Source: Apiotrichum sp. Y4204
Taxonomy: Eukaryota; Basidiomycota; Tremellomycetes; Trichosporonales; Trichosporonaceae
Assembly: GCA_025531455.1 (NCBI GenBank)
Contig: JAMYHL010000074.1
Location: 1 to 64,000, forward strand
Direction of reading: 5' to 3'
DNA length: 64,000 bases
In this document: positions 10,275-21,142 of the stretch, in pieces
Layout: the number at the start of each line of letters is the position of its first letter
Position numbering within the stretch: the stretch's first letter is position 1
The notes under the pieces: model-generated
What the model saw: the letters and a program-made list of their open reading frames with translations, nothing else
Database searches by the model: none
Told to the model about the DNA's origin: nothing
Translations under genes and position numbers: made by a program

Positions 10275-12268
10275 GGCTGTGATGTTAGTAGGCGAGGAGT
10301 TGAGGGAGGTGGCGGGTGGCAAACGTCGATGTTGAAGAGAAGAGATGATGATGAAAAGCAAGAGATTTGGGCGCGGGGAGCCAAATAGCGAGAGGGCTGC
10401 AGAGCTCTAGAGAGACCGAGTTGCTGCACTGCTGCGAGGGTGGATCACGGATCACGGATGACTGATGGCAGATCACTGATAATCACAGGATTGGCGGGTG
10501 GAGTGCAAGTAGAGAGTCGGCGCGATCGTCCGAGAGGCCAAGAAACCAGGAGACGTTCTGGATACCCAGTGGGGTGAAGAATCCGGCGCTGAGAGACAAG
10601 AGCAAGACAGTCCCCAGCGGATCAGCGGAAGAGGGTGATCGGATCGGGAAAAGGAGAATGGGAAGCGGAAAGAGAATGGGGGCAGTAGAACGAATGCTAA
10701 CGAGGAGAGGCCAGAGGCGCGGACAGGACCAAGACCACCGAGAGAGGAGGACGAGCTGGCGTGTGCAAGGTGTGCAAGCGAGCAAGCCGAGGGGGATGCT
10801 GCAAAAAGGACGTCAAAAGACGCCCGCATGCAAGCACAATCTCACAATCTCTTAGGGCTCTAGCCATTCTGATTCTCTTGGATCTCAGACGGAGACGATT
10901 TGTGGCTGCGCAGACCAGTCTCTATCTCTCCATAGGGGTGGAGGGGTGGAGGGGCCAGAGGTGGCGTGCACGGAACCGACTATCTCCCCTCCCTGGGCCC
11001 AAATGACAACTTCTATCGGAGCGCGGATTGTGATTGGCTGTGCATCCAAAACCGCTTCTGGCAACCCACTGATAAGGAAATGGTTGTGGGTCGGGTGAGT
11101 CAGGGTGACGCAGTACGGCACAGAGCGCAGAGTACGGGTATGGTGTGCAGCGTACGCAGCGACGGGTAGTGCGTTGCATGCATCCCACCAGCAGTAGCCA
11201 GCGAGCGGTAGCGCGTAGCTCGGACATCTCGGAACGCAACGGACTGGGCATGGGGCCAAGAGGCTGAGGGCTTATCGGCAGCCACCCGAAGAGAGGCCGG
11301 GGGAAGAGTCCAATAAGACACCCCGATAACACTCGCGATAGCGACCAAAAGGCAGAGGGTGAGCGGGCGAGAGCGTCAGAGCACAGAGCAGACGAGGGGT
11401 CTAGGTCGTCTGAGCTAGCTGTCTCATCTGGCTGATCCGGCGAGATACGACGGATCGGTGCCCGGGAGCGATGGGGGAAAAAGCAGGAAGGCCAGAAGGA
11501 GCGCAGAGGAAGACCCGACTCCGCGAGCAGGTTTATCGCACGTCGCTCACTATCGCGATATCGCTCGCGCTGATCACTCACCGAATCTGCTTCGTTCCGG
11601 CGAGTGCCGTCCGGGGGAGAGCGCACGCAAGCGGTCCTTGAAAGAGGTGAATGAGGGGTGTTTATCGTTATCCGTGCTGGACACGAGCGTGGCCGCGCTG
11701 CCGCCCTCGTATGCGACCATGTTGGCTTCCGGGTATCGGCTATTGCCTATGGCGGGTCTTTTGGGTGGCCGTGGCCAAGTGGGTGTGCGCCGTTGGACAG
11801 AATGGAGGGAACGTCGTGAGTTGGGCGAGTCAGTCTATGGTCGTGAACAGCAAAAAGTCATCACATCCATCCATCCATCCTCATCCCCATCTTCTGAGCC
11901 AGATCATGGCGATGGGACACTATGCAATTGCACTGGGCTGCCGAAGGGCAGAATTGGAAAGCAACGACAAGCACGAGATGGTGGATGGAGGCCGGGCGTC
12001 TGGTGGCAAGGAGCGGACGTCCATCCGGGGGCGTCCATCCGGGGGCGTCCATCCGGAACCGTGCACGCGGAGCAGTAGTGATCTCCGGTGTCCACAGGGA
12101 CCACCACACCTCAAGCCCATCAGCCACCTGGCTATCAGAGATGCACCCCCCAGGACACCGAACTCTCTTCTCGATCTCGGTCTCAAGGTTGAGAATAAGC
12201 CTCGCGACGAGCTACGCCAGCACATTTCCGTTTCCTCGCAGCGCAGCGGCTGCGCCCCCGGCGTACAT
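10275..12268. other. Intergenic between the DUF3602 gene and tRNA-Leu
   Basis: About 2 kb with many overlapping short frames on both strands (for example 10473-10829 minus, 11458-12078 plus) but no recognisable domain. It includes a (CATC)n run near 11868-11880 and the 14-bp tandem repeat listed separately. It should contain the DUF3602 promoter. I see no supported protein gene. Confidence 0.45.
12019..12057. repeat. 14-bp tandem repeat, about 2.8 copies
   Basis: The unit GTCCATCCGGGGGC starts at 12019 and 12033, with a partial copy from 12047. The copies are identical over the shared length, suggesting recent expansion. Confidence 0.7.
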
Positions 12269-12397
12269 CCCGCCATGGCGAAACTGGGAAACGCGCTGTC
12301 TTTAAACGCATTTGTGGAATAATCCTGGGGGGTTCTCCAGCCACAGCATGGCGTCACAGTCCCTTTGGGGTTGAGGGTTCGAGTCCCTCTGGCGGGT
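12269..12397 (+). tRNA. tRNA-Leu, anticodon probably UAA, with intron
   Basis: The acceptor stem CCCGCCA (12269-12275) pairs with TGGCGGG (12390-12396). The T-arm is GAGGG-TTCGAGT-CCCTC (12373-12389). The D-arm has a 3-bp stem GCG/CGC around a loop containing GGG, typical of class II tRNAs. A long variable arm (TCCC-TTT-GGGG region, 12360-12372) points to Leu. With anticodon stem CTGTC at 12296-12300 the loop is TTTAAAC, giving UAA. The 3' half-stem is best placed at 12355-12359, leaving an intron of about 47 nt and one C-C mismatch at 31-39. A one-base shift of the stem would give anticodon UUA instead, so the register needs checking. A T5 terminator follows at 12401-12405. Confidence 0.72.
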
Positions 12398-12923
12398 ATC
12401 TTTTTGGAAGCAGATCTTTTTGTTTGGATTCGATTCGATCGCGAGGGGACGAGGTACGGGGGATTCACTCATGCACTCAACATGTCAAGATCAACATTGT
12501 CTGCTCTTAATCTTGTTCTAAAGTTTTACATGATGGACATGGGTCCTCGAAGACGCGAAGACATGGTGTACTACTAAAGACCGCGCGAACTTGACCGCTA
12601 CATTCAAGCCAGCCCATCTCTCTCATCAAGTGATTTACTGATGCCCCTCGTATACTGATCATCGGCCATCAATTGTCGTGTGCCCTCCAATCGCATAGAC
12701 TCCTTGGAGTGGAGGCGCGCACCGTTGCCGCTCGACGTCGACCCACGGATCGACAACGGATGAGGCCTCGCTACTTCCCTCACCGCGTTCGGAATATCTG
12801 GACCGCTCGCAACACAAAATATAAGAAACATGCATTGCCCGGGACAACGTGATACCACAAGTTATTAAAGAAGGTGAGCCGGTGGAGTCCAATGATATGA
12901 ATCAACGAGCACTAGTCGACGCG
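12398..12923. other. Intergenic, 3' flank of the ammonium transporter
   Basis: About 525 bp between tRNA-Leu and the stop codon of the minus-strand ammonium transporter. It starts with the tRNA terminator. I see no gene. Confidence 0.45.
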
Positions 12924-14501
12924 CTACTGGGTCGCCACCTCGGAGTCTGACGTCTTCTCGAGTTTATCGGTGGGCTCTATGTGTGTCTGCTGCTCCTCTG
13001 GCCGATCGACAGAAACGCGATGGGCAGGGGGCGGCGGCGCCGAGAGACGGTGCAGGCGAAGCTCCGGGTCCGCGCCCACAAAGTCGTAAGCGTACTCGCC
13101 GAGGAAAGCGTCGTCGACACCGACAATCTCCGCGTCCTCATCCGCCCGCAGTCGGAGTCCTGGAATAAAGTGGAAGATCCAGCAGAGAATCGTCGAGACG
13201 GTGAACGACCAGGCAAAGCCCGCAACCATGACCGCCACCTGCCATCCAAGCTGCTCCCAGTTATGGTTGAACCAGCCGCCAGGAATCTCAGTAATGCCGT
13301 CAAATCCGGCAACACGCTTGTCGCCGAACAGGCCGGTGAGGGCGCCGCCGATGCCACCGCCGATGGAGTGAGTCGCGAAGACATCGAGCGCCTCGTCGAC
13401 ACCGATCAGGACCTTGAGCCGAGTGCCGTAGTTTGCGCCGACGGCGGTCAGGAATCCAATGGCGACCGCCGAGGGGGTACCGACGAAGCCGGCGGCAGGG
13501 GTGATACCGACGAGACCAGCAATGGCACCGGAGCAGAAACCGACCGCGGAGAACTTGCGCTCAAGACGCCAATCGAGCAGCATCCAGGTGATGGCGCCGA
13601 CGGAGGCCGAGACGTTGGTGACGATGCAGGCCTGGACGGCACGAAGGTTGGCAGAGAGCGCCGAGCCACCGTTGAAGCCGAACCAGCCGAACCACAGGAA
13701 GACGGTGCCAAGGATGACATACGACGTGTTATGTGGCTTGTACGCAAGACGTTCAGTGCCGTATCCGCGGCGCTTCCCGAGGTAGAGAGCGATCGCGAGG
13801 GAGGCGGTGCCGGAGGAAATGTGGACGGGTGTGCCACCTGCAAAGTCGAGATCGCCGTGGAGGAAGGCCCAGCCGTTAGGGTTCCATGTCCAGGATGCCA
13901 TTGGGCAGTAGACGACGGTGAGCCAGCAGAACATGTAGAGCATTACGGGACCGATGCGGCTGCGCTCAGCGAAGCCACCGATAACGATAGCCACGGTGAT
14001 GATGGCAAACATCCCCTGATAAAATGCGAACAGGAGGGCCGGGATGCGGGACGAGCCAACGGACGGCTGGTCAAGAACATTCACGAGACAGAAATACCGC
14101 AGCGTGCCGATGAACGAGGAGGCGTTGTCGGCAAATGCAAGAGAGTAGCCCCAGAAGAACCACTGGAAGGTGGCGACCGCGATTGCCGCCATTGAGAGGA
14201 AGACCATAGAAAGTGCGTTCTTGCGCCGCAGAAGACCGGAGTAAAAGAGGCCGACGCCGGGAACCATGAGCCACACGAGAGCCGCGGCCGTGATGACTGT
14301 GGTTAGCGCTTGTGACAATGGGATCGCTGGCTGCAGTACTCACCCCAAGCCATGTCGCCCAGGTTGTAGATGACCGACTCGCCATCAGCGTACCCGACAA
14401 GGTCGCTGGATCCTTCGGTGTATGTTACGTTCTGCAGTTAGCGACAGCCAATTGCGAAGGGCTGCTGGCGGTTATGGCGCTGTGCTGTGACTCACCACCA
14501 T
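12924..14501 (-). CDS. Ammonium transporter (Amt/Mep family)
   Basis: Exons 14501-14496 (only ATG GTG), 14431-14344 and 14296-12924 give 488 aa. It is an integral plasma-membrane ammonium transporter with about 11 membrane segments. Family marks: VPGVGLFYSG near 40-50, FWGYSLAF, ASWTWNPNGW, DFAGGTPVHISSG holding the conserved Asp and the first pore His (about D182 and H190), and DVFATHSIGGGIGG with the second pore His (about H341). The twin-His pair suggests a transport-competent protein. The cytoplasmic tail from about 415 is acidic, then Pro/Ser-rich, with a PPPPAH stretch. It lies next to a Par32-like gene whose yeast homologue inhibits Mep transporters. GATA-like sites upstream fit nitrogen catabolite control. 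Which AMT/MEP paralogue it is cannot be told here. Confidence 0.95.
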
Positions 14502-14567
14502 CGTGCAAGAAAGAGGTAAAGTATGTTTGTTGATGGGAGAATGGTAGAGCGCGTCTTGTGCTTGTAT

Positions 14568-14573
14568 TTATCA
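14568..14573 (-). promoter_or_regulatory. GATA-factor-like site (TGATAA) upstream of the ammonium transporter
   Basis: TGATAA on the minus strand lies about 67-72 nt before the transporter ATG. Fungal nitrogen regulation uses GATA factors at such sites. Six bases is weak evidence alone; the support is position and gene type. Confidence 0.3.
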
Positions 14574-14942
14574 AGTCGCTGGTGGTTGAGTCGCATCAGA
14601 TGTTGACAGTGGCGCGCAGGAGACGCGTGTGCAGCGCACAGGCTGCAGGCTGCAGGCTGCCGCAATTCGGCCCTCCGCTGTCTCTCTCCCTTGTCTCCCT
14701 CTCTCGACCTGATCACCGCACACTGCCGATCTAGGGTCGAGTCCAGAGCGGCTTGTCTTGGCCTGTGGCCTGTGGCCTGTTGCGTCTGCTTCTGCGTTCT
14801 GCATGCTGTGCACATCTGGCGCTGATCAGAATGGCCCATCGGTCGGAAACGGCAACCACCTCTGCCCGCCACACAGGCCAGGCCGTTCCAGGGAGCTCAT
14901 TTTTATTGGCTCCAGTTATCGCTGCTGGTGCGTGTCTTTGGT

Positions 14943-14948
14943 CTTATC
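14943..14948 (-). promoter_or_regulatory. GATAAG site upstream of the ammonium transporter
   Basis: GATAAG on the minus strand lies about 440 nt before the ATG. Further GATAAG hexamers occur at 15591-15596 (plus) and 15616-15621 (minus), too far away to assign confidently. Activator binding under nitrogen limitation is inference. Confidence 0.28.
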
Positions 14949-16768
14949 TCGTGAGACGGAACCGGCAACTTTGGTCGTCCGTCGCATGCCAAGTTTGCGG
15001 TTCACTCCGGCGGGACTTGGGGGGAGTTCGAATGCCTGTCGTAATCTCCTGATTTCTCCCGGGTGCTATGTAATGGGAATCGTCTCTCTCATGCTGCTCA
15101 GGAACCTCTGTCGACGCTACAACTTGATCTCGGCCGTCCGCCGTCGATGCAGCTTTACGACGGGTGCACAGCGATATCCACTTGCCGGTTTGGGCGCGCT
15201 CAAGCCCCGCGTCAGCCCCGCAATCTGTAATCTGTCCATCCAGAGCGGGTTAGGCCGGTTAGGGTCTGTGCATCTGTGGATCTGTGCACTGGCTAGCTTA
15301 ACACACAGACCTCGCATACGCACCTACTGCGCACCGGGCCCCCTCGGCGATCAAAGGTGACACCCTCTGTTGGCCTGTTGGGCCGTTGCCCGGCTCGCAA
15401 ACCGCTACATACCCGTGCAGTACGCTACTGCAAAAGAGCTACAGCAATTGGTGCTGGCTGCGGGATTAGACACTTCGACGCGGGCTTGACGCAGCAGCCA
15501 AGAATAGTATGGATGCCGGACTGGACGCAAATCTCTTGCCACAACAGCCCAGACCCGCTGGCCCGCCACTTGCCGCAGGCCCTGGCCAGAGATAAGCAAT
15601 CGCGCCACCAAACTCCTTATCTTGCCGTCTGGCTTCCTCTCCTGGCCCGCCCTGTGCGGATCGCGGCGGTCCCCGATATGACACCTCCCGGAATGACCCG
15701 AATGGAGGTAACGTCGAGATAGTGACCGTGTCGTGATATCGGACCGACGCCGTGTGCCGTGACGTGATGCATGCATATGCGCATATGTCTGGTTCGCGCG
15801 TTTGCGTTCCTGTATCGCTCGCCCGCCAAGCCAACGATATCTCCCAAAGTCTTCCCACGCCGCGGGCGGTGGAGTGCGGAGGCCCGCCGAGGGCTTCATA
15901 CCGCCGATAAAATGCACCATTTCCGCGACACCGCGGCTGGTGTACTACTTTCTTCGCTGCGCTTAATGTCGTTGGCCCAAAGCCTTTTGCAGTGACTTGC
16001 CTAGGTCCCGGATCCCTACGATACAGCAACTCACGGTTTGGGCGAACCTTGCTCTGAGGCTCCAGATCCCTTCAGCCTGCATGTTACAAAGTTATTCATG
16101 ATATTCATGATATAGTGTAACCAAGTCGACTGGACCGTAGACGCCCGATCGGCAGTTCTGATCAGCGTCCCTTTACTTCCATGCCGCCGATCCGCGGGCC
16201 AAACACCGGCTGGTGTCCCGGGAGGGCCGCGCCAACGGCGCAGTCGAGGCCGATCGATGGACTGAGCCGATCTGTTGATCCGTCGATCCGTTGATCATTC
16301 GTCCATTGCATTCATTGAGATCAACTGGATCGTCAGGGGAGGCGGAAAAGGACCAATACATCCGGGCAACGAATCCCCATCTGGCGCCTGTTCTGGATCA
16401 TTCCTGGTGGCCGTCCATCATGGAACAGGATTCACACTGATGCGAAGGAGCGTAGCTTCATTTGCAAGCGACAACGAAGATGTCTATCGCAAACGAGATG
16501 ATTGGTGCACAGGCCTTCCCACTGCGTCAGACAAGATAAGATTGACTATAATTGCAGAGCAACTATCGGCGAGCAACTCTCGGCGTTTCAACCCATGTCA
16601 TGCCCGGATCCCTGGCCCCTGGTTGACTGGTGGCTTTACACACAATGTTCATCTCGTTGGATTCTGTATAGGCGTCTCTATGTACATTTATTCCGTTATT
16701 GCCAGTCAAGTTGTAACGTGCGCTCTCAAGGATATGGTTGGCGTATTCTTCTATTTCCATTTCAGCCC

Positions 16769-19700
16769 TCACTCGGGATGCCCACGCCCGATACCCATCC
16801 CGACGCGGACAAGCGTCTCGATGGTGGCGCGTCCGTTCGACAGCAGGTCCTCGTCCCAAGTCACTTTGCCCTTCGGGATCACACAGACGATAGTGGAGCC
16901 ACCTGAACGTTAGCGACGATACCTCATGCCTGCGATCTCTTTACCCACCGAAAGCGAACCATCCGAGCTCGTCGCCGCGGTCGACCATCTGCCCCTCGGC
17001 AACGGTGGTACCGATGCTGCCCACCACTGTTTGTCAGCACATTTCAGACTTTTGTACTCACTCATAGCACCGACCCAGACAGTCATTACGGTACCAAACT
17101 CCTCGCTCTCGATCGGCACAATCTTGCGCACGTTCTCGCCATAGACATCAAGCGAGGTGCGGATCGCCTGCGGGTTGACAGTGTAGTACTCTCCGTCGAT
17201 GTAAGTCATCTTGCCGATGCGGCCGCGGACAGGCGAGTGGAAGCGGTGATAATCCTGCGGGGCGAGACGGAAAATGACCACGGCGCCGCCTTCGTACTTG
17301 TCCACCTGATCCTTGTATTGCGGCCCAAGCAGACGCGCAACGGTGAAGTCACGACCCTTGATCCACAGCTTAGTAGCCTCGCTGACTGTCTCGAAAGCCA
17401 TCATGCGACAGTCGGCCGAAGACACGAAGCGGTACGGGTTGTCAGGCTCGTCGACTGGGCGTGCCTCGGGCTTCAGCTTGCGGTAGAAGAACTCGTTGAA
17501 CGTCTTGAACGAGTCGAGAGGGTCGCGGATCTCAGAAACGTCCAGGTTGTGAAAGGCGATAAAGCCCGGGATCTCGGCCGCCGAGGAAGGCGAGTCGTAC
17601 TTGATTCCTTGCTTTACCGACAGACTCTTCAAAAGTTTCCTGGCCCGAGCGCCTGCCATCTGACCACGCGCTCCTTTGTACAGTACGCGGATACCGATAC
17701 GCACATACACGGCCATCTTCTCTTCCTGCAGCTGGCCGGTCATGCGATCCTGCACAAGAATGTTGGCAGAATTGGCGCCGAGCGAGTACGAGCCGATTGC
17801 AACCTTGTTGATGATCTTGGTGACAAGCTTGCGCTGCGCCTGGCTGGAAGTAACGTATTGCGCAGTGACCAAACGGTTGACGCGGTTCCAGTCGGAGGAG
17901 GCACACACAGCAAGATGGGTAATGATGTCCTGCTCGCTCCGCTTACCGAGGCGCGGACGGTGACACAGTGGGCATTCCTTGATGTTGATGACCCGCTCAA
18001 ACTCGGACGGTGCAGCGTCAGAGCTTTCCTCAGCGTCCGAGTGTGAGCCAGGGGAGCCGGAACCTGTCTCTGGAGCGGCAGGCGTGTCGCGACGAGAGAC
18101 AGCGGCAACTTTGACAGCCGGAACGGCGGTGGTAGCCGGGACGGCGGTGGTAGCCGGCAACGGGGTAGGGATAGGCTTTGAAGCCGTGGGAGCCGCAAAT
18201 GAAGCGTTGCTGCTAACTCCCGTAGTGCTGTTGCCCGTGGTGCTTCCGGCATCCTCACTGTCGGTTTGATGCTTTGGATAGCTGTCGTAGAGCCGGTCCG
18301 ACAGTTCGGAGAGGTCAACAGATCCCTGTGGAGCGACCCGCTTCTTCTCATCCGCAGACTTGGTCATCTCACTCTCGAGGCACTGCAAGACCTCGTCAAA
18401 AGTGAGCTCGTCCTTATCAGCCGATTTGCCGAAGCGCGCAAAGTATCCCTCGATGGTCTCGCGCGATAGTGTCGACCCCAGCGAGTCGAGCATACTCGTC
18501 AACTCGACATACGACATGGTGCCTGTGTCGTCTGCGTCGTACTGCATTGTGTACTGGCGCCAGAAACGCTGACGAAGGGCGTCATACGGCTCGTACTTGG
18601 CACGAACCGTGAGCGTCGGAGAGTGGCGTGCCTCCCAAGCCATGCCCTTGGCCGTGACAATTGGAAGGACAAACTCCTTGCTCTCGTGCTTGCCATCCAC
18701 ATTCTTTCCATAGAGACCCGAAAGCTCGTCGGGCTTTGGCGCGTCCGCAATGAGCTCCTCAAGAGGGAGAGTGCACGTGCCAACCATATCATTGCCCGAG
18801 ATTTTGTCCCAGTCGAGCACTGCCATCTGAATGTTGAAGTGGTCTTCGTGCTCGTGGACGTGGAACAGCAGCTTCTCGTCCCAAGTGGGGTTGAGCGAGT
18901 GGCGGATAACGCGAGTGCGGAACACCTTCTTGCCGAAGGAGAGCACCACGAATGGATCCATGTCCCAACCAAGGCGGAGGGAATTCTTGAGTTTTGGAAG
19001 GTCGTTTGCGCTCTGGATCTCCATGACAACGATGCCAAGGACTCCCTTGTTGTCCTGCAAGTTGTACTCCTTAGCGGAGCGCTTTTTGCGCTTGAAAAAC
19101 TTGCGGCTGCTTTTAGGGACTCCGGGGGTACCAGCGCTCGGAGTGCTAATGCCGGGTGTGCTAAGACCGGGAGTGATACCAGGGCTGCTGGCAAGACCTG
19201 GGGTTGATGCGCCAGACGAGCGGCGGCTCCAGGAGAATCGGGGTGAAGACGAGAGACCGCCCACATCGAGAGACGACTCGGGTGTCTTGCGCTCGACGTG
19301 GGGCAGCTCTCGGTCACGGAGAACACCATCTTCGTCGCCTTCTATCGCATCCTCCATGACTTCCTCCTCGTCCGAAGTGGAAAGGCCGTCATCAAGATCG
19401 TACTCTTCCACGAACGAGTCTGGATCCTGTTTGAGCTGGCCGCTCACAGGTGCAACCATGAGAGACGTAAGGAGTTGAACGCCGGCCTTTGGCGTCCGCG
19501 CCTCGTCGGTGAGGCCACCGTGTGACATCATGACAGTCCCGATACCCTCGTGCTAATAAATGTCAGCCTGACCGCGCTTAGCGTTGTCCCCGACCACACC
19601 CCATTGTCTCAGGTGTTCCTGCACATCGCAAGACTTGTTGCGCAAGGCACTTCTCTTGCTGATGTACAGGCTTTGCCCGTCGCCCTGGCCTCGATTCCCT

Positions 19701-21142
19701 TGGGCTTTGTTTTTCTCTTCTCCCCAACAACCTTCCACTTACCGCGGGGACGCCAAGGACGCCGAATTGTCCGCCAAGGAATGCACGTTGGAGAATGGTG
19801 TCATAAACCTTCTTGACCTTGGTCAAAGCCTCAATGCTGTCGGCCGCCGGTGGAGACAGGAATCCTATCTGAAGCGAGACGGTTCCGGACACCTTCTGGC
19901 GGCGCCTCGTGGAGATGAGTGGAAACGTTTGGATCTGCGTGTGTGAGCGGGGTGGAGCTGCAATGGGCCCAAGGCAGAGCTGTGATTGCCCTGGCTCTGA
20001 GGCTGGAGCTTCTCACTGGAAGGTCGTCGTGCCATAGCCGGGCGGAACCGGTGGGGAACCATTGATCGACGCCGACGAAAAGCTCGCCCATGTACTCTTT
20101 GCGCATGAGGTCCTGTGTGGTCAGCAGCAACACAAGTGCGCCGGGCAATGGCCAGGCCTGACTCAAGACGCACCTTGTCCCAAACGACAGCCTCCAGACC
20201 GCGCCCGCCGATCACTCCAGCCAGGCTGAGGTAGAGCGGGAAGTCGAATGTGCTCGAGGCCGCGGGAAACACGGGGTTGAGAGAGCGCTTGATGACGGGG
20301 GTGGTGTGTCGTGTAGCCGGCGCGATCACGACCGAAACGAAGCTGCGAGTCAGTCACTTGCGTTCTAGCCTCCCACAGCAAATCCCGCATCTATGGTCCA
20401 CCGTCACAACGGCCTCGGCGCCAATCTGGCGTGTTGTTTGGAGGGGGTTGCCAGTCAACACTCACGGGTCGCTGAATCCGTTGCGATCCTTGACCACGAG
20501 GCCTTCAGCTGAGACAACGCGCACACGGAGGATCGCCGCAGGCTCCTCGCCCTCGAGTTGCTTCTGGGGTCCGCGAGCGACCTGCGCAACTTGGGCAGCG
20601 TCAAGCACACCACCGCTGCTGCTACGCGCCTTGTGGTGTTTCCGGCGCATCGGCAAACTGCGGCGCTTCTTCTCAGTCGGAGGCTCGAGGAAGGAAGACT
20701 GGGTAGACGCGCCAGAAGGCAGCGGGGTGGCTGAAGGGGTTTGCGAGCGGTCCGGAGCGTCGAGCGTAACTACGAGCTCCTCCTCGGGAGTCGCAACCAT
20801 GGAGCCGGCTCCGGAAGCAAAGCCAGCGCTGGAGCTACCATCTTTGTGACTGCCACCAATGCGAGATGGGACAGAGCCAATAGCCGAGGCAGCGAGCTTG
20901 AGGGGCTTGAGCGGCTTAGCAGCAAGACGCTTGAAGCGGGGCCCGCTGGAGGAGCCCGAACCGGAAGACGAGCCCGTGGAGGAGCGGAGGGCGCTCATGG
21001 CCGGTGGGGGTGCGGCGACAGGGATGCCGGTATCGGCAAGTGGAATGTTGTCGAGGGGAGGAGTAGAAGGTGGACCTCCAAGCGGGGGGTTGCCACCGGC
21101 CAAGTCGGGGGTTGGGGAGTCGTCCGGGATGGGGCCCGTCAT
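16769..21142 (-). CDS. PSD2: Phosphatidylserine decarboxylase with two C2 domains and an EF-hand (Psd2 type)
   Basis: Seven exons (21142-20466, 20342-20174, 20112-20017, 19934-19743, 19552-17062, 17026-16949, 16902-16769) give 1,278 aa. The enzyme converts phosphatidylserine to phosphatidylethanolamine; Psd2-class enzymes act on Golgi/endosome membranes. Order: Ser/Pro-rich N-terminus; first C2 domain starting ILRVRVVSAEGLVVKDRNG (~205) and split by introns; second C2 (LGIVVMEIQSANDLPKL, then DPFVVLSFG and NPTWDEKLLF); an EF-hand-like loop YDADDTGTMSY; a possible C2H2-type zinc site (CPLCHRP, then THLAVC); and the catalytic domain (FNEFFYRKLKPEARP, YHRFHSPVRG). The C-terminal self-cleavage site is FGGST, with GGST at 1235-1238 and Ser1237 as predicted pyruvoyl precursor; GGST is the form usual in Psd2 enzymes. 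Exon 5 could start at 19552 (TAG acceptor) or six bases later. Confidence 0.92.

Larger units (their letters stand above)
14502..16768. other. Long intergenic region between the ammonium transporter and PSD2
   Basis: About 2.3 kb. It holds the transporter promoter side near 14.5-15 kb. Many short frames overlap on both strands without domains. A short direct repeat ATTCATGATA occurs near 16097-16115. No protein or RNA gene is supported. Confidence 0.45.

Noticed and set aside
12307..12353. Group I intron in tRNA-Leu(UAA), as in cyanobacteria and plastids
   Set aside because: Insertion is about 47 nt and placed after position 37; group I introns are far longer and sit in the anticodon.
12981..14195. 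Plus-strand frame of about 400 codons across the ammonium transporter
   Set aside because: Exact antisense of a well-conserved transporter; charged low-complexity composition typical of shadows.
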